Source: an uncultured Pelagibacteraceae bacterium
GTDB lineage: Bacteria > Pseudomonadota > Alphaproteobacteria > Pelagibacterales > Pelagibacteraceae
Direction of reading: 5' to 3'
Assembly (NCBI GenBank): GCA_902567945.1
Contig: CACFOC010000006.1
Span: 1-41,988, forward strand
Length of the DNA: 41,988 nucleotides
Part shown: positions 37,000-41,988 of the stretch, one piece after another
Position numbering within the stretch: position 1 is the stretch's first letter
Layout: each line of letters starts with the position of its first letter
Program-made: the position numbers and the translations under genes
The notes under the pieces: generated by a model
Told to the model about the DNA's origin: nothing
Databases searched by the model: none
What the model saw: only the letters and a program-made list of their open reading frames with translations

Positions 37000-38286
37000 A
37001 TGATGGATAAATATTTCGACTATAGAAAACACAAAACGGATTTTAAAACAGAAGTAATAGCTGGCGTTTCAACTTTTCTGACGATGGCTTACATCATGTT
37101 TTTAAATCCTGTCATACTTGCTGATGGTGGGTTTGACTTTGGCGGAGTTTTCACAGCTACAGTTTTGGCGACAGCCTTAGCTTGTTTTATAGCTGCATTT
37201 TACGCTAAAACTTGGCCTGTCGGTCTAGCACCTGGAATGGGGATTAACGCATTCATCGCTTATGGTGTTTGTTTGGGTATGCAATATACTCCTGCAGAAG
37301 CGCTGGGCGCTGTGTTTGTTGCTGGTGTGGTCTTCTTAATAATTTCTCTAACTCCAATAAGAGCTTGGCTTATTAACTCAATTCCAAAAAGTTTAAAACT
37401 TGGAATTGGTGCTGGAATAGGTTTGTTCTTAGCAATCATTGGTTTTGAGATTATGGGATTGACTGGAGACCATCCTGTTACACTTGTAACACTTGGTGAT
37501 CTTAGCAACCCATTGCTTCTTTTAGGTGCCGGTGCATTTATATCAATGATCGTAATGGAAAAATATAAGATCAAAGGAAACATTATCATTGGAATCATTG
37601 CCTTTAGTATTATTGCTTGGGTAACTGGTTTAGCAAAATTTAATGGTGTTGCTTCTGCTCCACCTCCAATGACGCACTTGTTTGCATTTGATTTGGGTGC
37701 TGCACTTTCAGCCTCAATGGTAACAGTAATCTTTACTCTGTTCTTCATTGACTTTTTTGATACTGCAGGAACTTTAACTAGTGTTGCAAATGTTTCGGGT
37801 AAAATTGGTAGTGATGGAAAAATAAAAGATATCGATAAAGCTATGCTTTCGGACAGTGTATCAACTGTTGCTGGTTCATTAATGGGAACAAGTACAGTTA
37901 CTACTTATGTAGAATCTGCGGCTGGTGTAAAAGCTGGTGGAAGAACAGGAATGACTTCTCTTGTAATAGGGCTTTTATTCTTGGCTTGTATATTCCTTGC
38001 TCCATTAGCAACGAGCTTACCAAAAGAAATCGATGGAGCTGCATTAATTTATATTGCAACTCTTTTCGTTCGTAACATCGTAGACATTGAATGGGATGAT
38101 ATTGCCGAGTCGGGACCAGCGGTCCTTGCTATGATAGCAATGCCATTTACTTATTCGATTTCTCATGGAATAGCTCTAGCATTTATTTCTTACGCAGCCA
38201 TTAAGATTTGCACAGGAAAAACAAATGTTAGCCCAGCTATCTGGGTAATAGCAATAGCGAGCGTAATAAGTTTCGTTGTAGCTTAA
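37000..38286 (+). CDS. NCS2 family (AzgA-like) purine permease
   Basis: TEVIAGVSTFLTMAYIMFLNPVIL, GLAPGMGINAFIAYGVCLGM, DFFDTAGTLTSVAN, TSTVTTYVESAAGVKAGGRTG. Confidence 0.94.
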   Translation: MMDKYFDYRKHKTDFKTEVIAGVSTFLTMAYIMFLNPVILADGGFDFGGVFTATVLATALACFIAAFYAKTWPVGLAPGMGINAFIAYGVCLGMQYTPAEALGAVFVAGVVFLIISLTPIRAWLINSIPKSLKLGIGAGIGLFLAIIGFEIMGLTGDHPVTLVTLGDLSNPLLLLGAGAFISMIVMEKYKIKGNIIIGIIAFSIIAWVTGLAKFNGVASAPPPMTHLFAFDLGAALSASMVTVIFTLFFIDFFDTAGTLTSVANVSGKIGSDGKIKDIDKAMLSDSVSTVAGSLMGTSTVTTYVESAAGVKAGGRTGMTSLVIGLLFLACIFLAPLATSLPKEIDGAALIYIATLFVRNIVDIEWDDIAESGPAVLAMIAMPFTYSISHGIALAFISYAAIKICTGKTNVSPAIWVIAIASVISFVVA

Positions 38287-38306
38287 AAAATTTAAATTTT
38301 TATAAG

Positions 38307-38336
38307 AAGGGCCGGATTTATTCTGGCCCTTTTTTA
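38307..38336. terminator. Rho-independent terminator between convergent purine permease and PRTase genes
   Basis: AAGGGCCGGA-TTTAT-TCTGGCCCTT followed by T tract. Confidence 0.8.
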
Positions 38337-38858
38337 TTTGGAGTGTTTCTTTTTTATATCTTCAATTCTTATTTCTTCGTAATGCTCAAATGGTTGAACT
38401 ATCCAGGGATTATCTTTTAATTTAACAGCGCAGTAATCCGGTTCAAATGTTGATTTCTTTTTTTTCCATAATGTGGCTGTTTTAATATCTTCAATCTTAT
38501 TTTTTACCGGTTCATAATTTTTTAACCAATCTACACTTTTATTTAAAGTAATTCCTGTATCAGAAAGATCATCACACAAAAGAATTTTTCCACCCATATT
38601 TTTTGCAATCGAACTCATTTCACGAGAAAATACTATATCTCCTTGCTCATCCTCTACACCTTTGCCGCTATAAGATTCTACTGCAAGGTAAGCACACTTT
38701 AATTTAAAAACCCTACTTAAGAGGTCTATCATGGGTGCACCCCCTCGCATAATGCCAACGAGTAAAGTAGGCTTATAACCACTATCATGAACCATAATAG
38801 CTAATTTCTCTACAGTCTTATTATATTCTTCCCAAGAAACAATTAATTTTTCTGACAT
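38334..38858 (-). CDS. Purine phosphoribosyltransferase (xanthine/guanine PRTase-like)
   Basis: LLVGIMRGGAPMIDLLSRV, PRPP loop ILLCDDLSDTGITL. Confidence 0.83.
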   Translation of the reverse strand: MSEKLIVSWEEYNKTVEKLAIMVHDSGYKPTLLVGIMRGGAPMIDLLSRVFKLKCAYLAVESYSGKGVEDEQGDIVFSREMSSIAKNMGGKILLCDDLSDTGITLNKSVDWLKNYEPVKNKIEDIKTATLWKKKKSTFEPDYCAVKLKDNPWIVQPFEHYEEIRIEDIKKKHSK

Positions 38859-38910
38859 TGTAATTCTGCTATCATAGTTAAAAACAACTTAATTAAAAAG
38901 GAGAAAATTT

Positions 38911-39201
38911 ATGTCAAAAGGGATTTGGATAGCTGTATATGAAAAAATTGAAAATATGGAAACTTTGAAAAAATATGCAGCCAAAGCTACATCGGCCATT
39001 AATAAATATTCTGGTAAATTTCTAGTAAGAGGAGGAAAAAATATAACTCTTGAGGGAAATCAGTCACCTAGAACAGTAATAGTTGAATTTCCATCTTTTG
39101 AAGATGCAGAAAAATGCTACAATTCTGACGAGTACCAAGAAGCTCATAATATCTTAAAAGGCTCAGCTAAAAGAAATTTGCAAATTATAGAAGGAGTTTA
39201 G
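38911..39201 (+). CDS. DUF1330 family protein
   Basis: GKFLVRGGKNITLEGNQSPRTVIVEFPSFEDAEKCYNSDEYQEA. Confidence 0.9.
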   Translation: MSKGIWIAVYEKIENMETLKKYAAKATSAINKYSGKFLVRGGKNITLEGNQSPRTVIVEFPSFEDAEKCYNSDEYQEAHNILKGSAKRNLQIIEGV

Positions 39202-40040
39202 TTAGATTCCTTTTTATTCTTCCAATTAACATAATATTGGATTGCACTAAAAATTATTGCAAGCAGAGATAGGATTAACCAATTGTATTTGCTCGTCCAG
39301 ACAAATGAAGCATGTCCACTTAACATTACAAATAAAACTAATAGTGTAATAATATTATTATGAACGGATCTTACTTTTGCTCTGAGTGAAAGGCTTAGAT
39401 CAATTTTTTCTTTTTTTAAAGCGGCTAGAGCAATTTTTTTACCATTGGGAGCAATAACAAAAAAAACATTCATAGTCATTATACTTCCCAAAATAATGCC
39501 TGATTGTAGAAAAGCAAATCGTGGCCCATAAATTTTAGTTAAGCCAAATGAGATAATTGTGCCAATAATTAAAAGCACGATTGGAAAAACAATTTTATAA
39601 TTTACTAATTTAGATTTGCAAATAAAATCATATACTAACCAAGATCCTATTATAGATAACACTGAAATTATTATAGCAAAAGAAGAAGAAATATTTTCAT
39701 TTACTCTTTTATCAATCATTAAAATATCTGCATTCACAAAATAAATTAATATTAATAATGCTATTCCCGACAAAAAAGTTAAATAGGAAGTATATTTCCA
39801 AATAATGACATTCTTTGGAACTTCCATGGGTGCGCCGCGATATCTTGTAAGTTTATAATAATAACCGCTATGCTGAAGTATTCCACTAGCCTCTATATCT
39901 TCTGCTTTTGAATTTTTTGGTAATTTGTTATCTAAATAATTAAAAGTAAATGATGTACCCACCCATAGTATAGCAAAAAAAACGTGCCCCCATCTAAGTA
40001 GAGCTTGAATCCATTTAGAAACATCAGGTAAAAATTCCAT
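39198..40040 (-). CDS. PuuD-like (DUF989) membrane domain protein, urate hydroxylase-related
   Basis: RWGHVFFAILWVGTSFTFNYLD, GYYYKLTRYRGAPMEVPKNVIIWKYTSYLTFLSG; next to guanine deaminase and XDH genes. Confidence 0.8.
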   Translation of the reverse strand: MEFLPDVSKWIQALLRWGHVFFAILWVGTSFTFNYLDNKLPKNSKAEDIEASGILQHSGYYYKLTRYRGAPMEVPKNVIIWKYTSYLTFLSGIALLILIYFVNADILMIDKRVNENISSSFAIIISVLSIIGSWLVYDFICKSKLVNYKIVFPIVLLIIGTIISFGLTKIYGPRFAFLQSGIILGSIMTMNVFFVIAPNGKKIALAALKKEKIDLSLSLRAKVRSVHNNIITLLVLFVMLSGHASFVWTSKYNWLILSLLAIIFSAIQYYVNWKNKKESN

Positions 40041-40505
40041 TTAGTATTTAACCTTATCTGTTTTTTTTTCCCATAATTGAAAAGCTTCCAAGGCTTCATT
40101 TCTCATTATTTGAATCATTGGAATTTTTCTTTCATTAATGTTTTTTTTAAATTCTGAATAAATTAATGAATCGTCAAAATCAATTTTTCGAGCATCTTCC
40201 CTGGTGTTTGCGTAATATATTTTGTTAATTCTTGCCCAATAAATAGCAGATAGGCACATAGGACATGGTTCACAAGTTGAATATAATTCGCTTCCTTGAA
40301 GATTAAAATCATTTAATTTTTTGCATGCATCGCGTATGGCAACAATTTCACCATGTGCGGTAGGGTCATTTGTTGATGTAACTTTATTTGAGCCTTCGGC
40401 CACAATTTTTCCGCCTTTAACTATAACGCAACCAAAAGGTCCTCCGCCAGTATTTACACTTTTAATTGAAAGCTCTATAGCTCTTTTCATAAATTCATTT
40501 TTCAT
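40041..40505 (-). CDS. Guanine deaminase-like nucleoside deaminase (CDA fold)
   Basis: NTGGGPFGCVIVKGGKIVAEGSNKV, DPTAHGEIVAIRDACKK, YSTCEPCPMCLSAIYWARI. Confidence 0.93.
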   Translation of the reverse strand: MKNEFMKRAIELSIKSVNTGGGPFGCVIVKGGKIVAEGSNKVTSTNDPTAHGEIVAIRDACKKLNDFNLQGSELYSTCEPCPMCLSAIYWARINKIYYANTREDARKIDFDDSLIYSEFKKNINERKIPMIQIMRNEALEAFQLWEKKTDKVKY

Positions 40506-41988
40506 ATTCTGTTTTTTAAGTTTTTAATACTCATTAAGATTTTTTCAGGTGTTGCTGGAGCATCAAGTTTAGGATTTATAGTGTAATTTCCTATAGACGC
40601 TATAGCATTTTTGATTGCAAAAAAAACTGACATGGCATTCATTAGCGGAGGTTCTCCTGTTGTTTTTGATTTATTTATCACATTTTCAATATTTTTTCCT
40701 TTCTTAAAAATTTCTGCATTAAATTTTTCGGGCATATCACTCACGGCTGGAATTTTATAGGTCGATGGCGAATGAGTAGTAATTTGACCATTAGTTTTCC
40801 AATTAACCTCTTCGCACCCCAACCAGCCTGCACCTTGAACAAAACCTCCTTCTATTTGTCCCATTTCAATCGCTGGATTAATGGCTCTGCCTGCATCATG
40901 TAGTATATCTGCTCGTAATATTTTATTTTCCCCAGTTAATATATCGATCATTACTTCGCTAACAGCAGCGCTATAACAAAAATAAAAGAATGGTCTGCCT
41001 TTAAAAGTTTTTTTATCAAAATGTATTTTTGGTGTTGCGTAAAAACCAGAAGAAGATAATGAAACTCTATTTAAATAAGCTTCTTTAACAAGTTTATTAA
41101 ATTTAAAGGATTTGCCCTTAAATTTTACCATTCCATTTTCATAAATTCCTTCGCTATTTCTAATTTTGTATTTTCGTTTTACGTATGCAGCTAAGTTCAT
41201 TTTAATTTTAGAAATTGCATTTAGAGTAGCTGCGCCATTAAGATCTGTAGTACTTGAAGCTGCGCTAGCACTAGTGTTTGGCACTTTATCAGTACGCGTA
41301 GCAGAAACTTTAATTTTACTAAAAGGTAAACCAAGTTCGTGTGCTGCTAATTGTGCAATTTTCGTATAAGTACCCTGTCCCATTTCTATTGCACCAGTAT
41401 TTACATGGACACTTCCATCGTCATAATAAATATGCACTAAGGCACCGGCTTGATTTAGATGCCAGGTAGTAAAACTAATTCCAAACTTTACAGGGGTTAA
41501 AGCTATGCCTTTTTTTATATATTTATTATCTAAGTTAAATTTTTTTATACTTAGTTGTCTACTTTTATAGTTTGAAGATTTTATAAGTTGATCAAAAATT
41601 TCTTGGATAACGTTGTCCTCAATCTTCATATTATAATGTGTTATATTTTTTTTCTTCTTTTGGTAAAAGTTTCTTCTTCTTATTTCTGCAGAATCTTTTT
41701 TAAGTGAAACTGCAATGTGGTCGATAATATTTTCAATCGCCATCATGCCTTGGTTACCACCGAAACCCCGAAAGGCTGTGTTCGAAGCGGTATTAGTTTT
41801 GCAAAGATAATTTTCTACTAGTACGTTTTCAAGATAATAAGCATTATCAATATGTAACAAGGCTCTCTCATTTATTGCTCCTGAAAGATCTGGAGATATT
41901 CCACATCTTGATGCTAGTTTTAATTTTAAACCTTTAATAACACCTAGCTCATCAAAACCCACTTCGTATTCTGAATAAAAATCATGTC
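40502..41988 (-). CDS. Xanthine dehydrogenase molybdenum-binding subunit, C-terminal part (5' end outside window)
   Basis: HDFYSEYEVGFDELG reads to window edge, NTASNTAFRGFGGNQGMMAIE, GAIEMGQGTYTKIAQLAAHELGLP, DAGRAINPAIEMGQIEGGFVQGAGWLGCEE. Confidence 0.93.
   Translation of the reverse strand, partial: HDFYSEYEVGFDELGVIKGLKLKLASRCGISPDLSGAINERALLHIDNAYYLENVLVENYLCKTNTASNTAFRGFGGNQGMMAIENIIDHIAVSLKKDSAEIRRRNFYQKKKKNITHYNMKIEDNVIQEIFDQLIKSSNYKSRQLSIKKFNLDNKYIKKGIALTPVKFGISFTTWHLNQAGALVHIYYDDGSVHVNTGAIEMGQGTYTKIAQLAAHELGLPFSKIKVSATRTDKVPNTSASAASSTTDLNGAATLNAISKIKMNLAAYVKRKYKIRNSEGIYENGMVKFKGKSFKFNKLVKEAYLNRVSLSSSGFYATPKIHFDKKTFKGRPFFYFCYSAAVSEVMIDILTGENKILRADILHDAGRAINPAIEMGQIEGGFVQGAGWLGCEEVNWKTNGQITTHSPSTYKIPAVSDMPEKFNAEIFKKGKNIENVINKSKTTGEPPLMNAMSVFFAIKNAIASIGNYTINPKLDAPATPEKILMSIKNLKNRI

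Noticed and set aside
37260-37748. - strand ORF of 162 aa
   Set aside because: Antisense to the well-supported NCS2 permease gene; no recognisable domain.
1-41988. CRISPR arrays, tRNA/rRNA genes, transposases or prophage genes
   Set aside because: No regularly spaced repeats, no cloverleaf or rRNA-like segments recognised by eye, no transposase or integrase ORFs in the track.

Overview
AT-rich, densely packed chromosomal window, most consistent with a streamlined alphaproteobacterium resembling Pelagibacterales/SAR11 (inference from gene content, order and composition). From left to right it carries: an ABC-2 permease (partial), gcrA, an Ldh2-family dehydrogenase, a divergent znuA / znuCB-zur locus with a Zur-box-like palindrome, and a complete phoR-pstS-pstCAB-phoU-phoB regulon with two Pho-box arrays of exact 11-bp periodicity. 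Next come a divergent PiT-like transporter, rnd-kdsD-lptC-lptB-aroA-cmk-rpsA-ihfB-pyrF-trpB-trpA-accD-folC, trxA, an ExoI-like nuclease, rmuC, a very basic coiled-coil protein, cfa, a DapA-family aldolase, a GT9 transferase, a DnaJ-domain membrane protein, an oligopeptidase B-like protease and hsp20. The window ends in a purine-catabolism cluster (NCS2 permease, PRTase, DUF1330, PuuD-like, guanine deaminase, xanthine dehydrogenase). The most unusual signals are: (1) the consecutive trpB-trpA-accD-folC block, plus nearby cmk, encodes intact full-length homologues in which family-invariant catalytic motifs are specifically replaced, with trpF absent; this is a candidate neofunctionalised cassette. 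(2) hsp20 has a sigma32-like promoter and a short leader whose SD is sequestered by a ROSE-like UUGCU/AGGA hairpin. (3) A T8/A8 homopolymer frameshift appears to cut about 44 codons from the end of the basic coiled-coil protein. Motif comparisons were made from memory of the families, with no database search.
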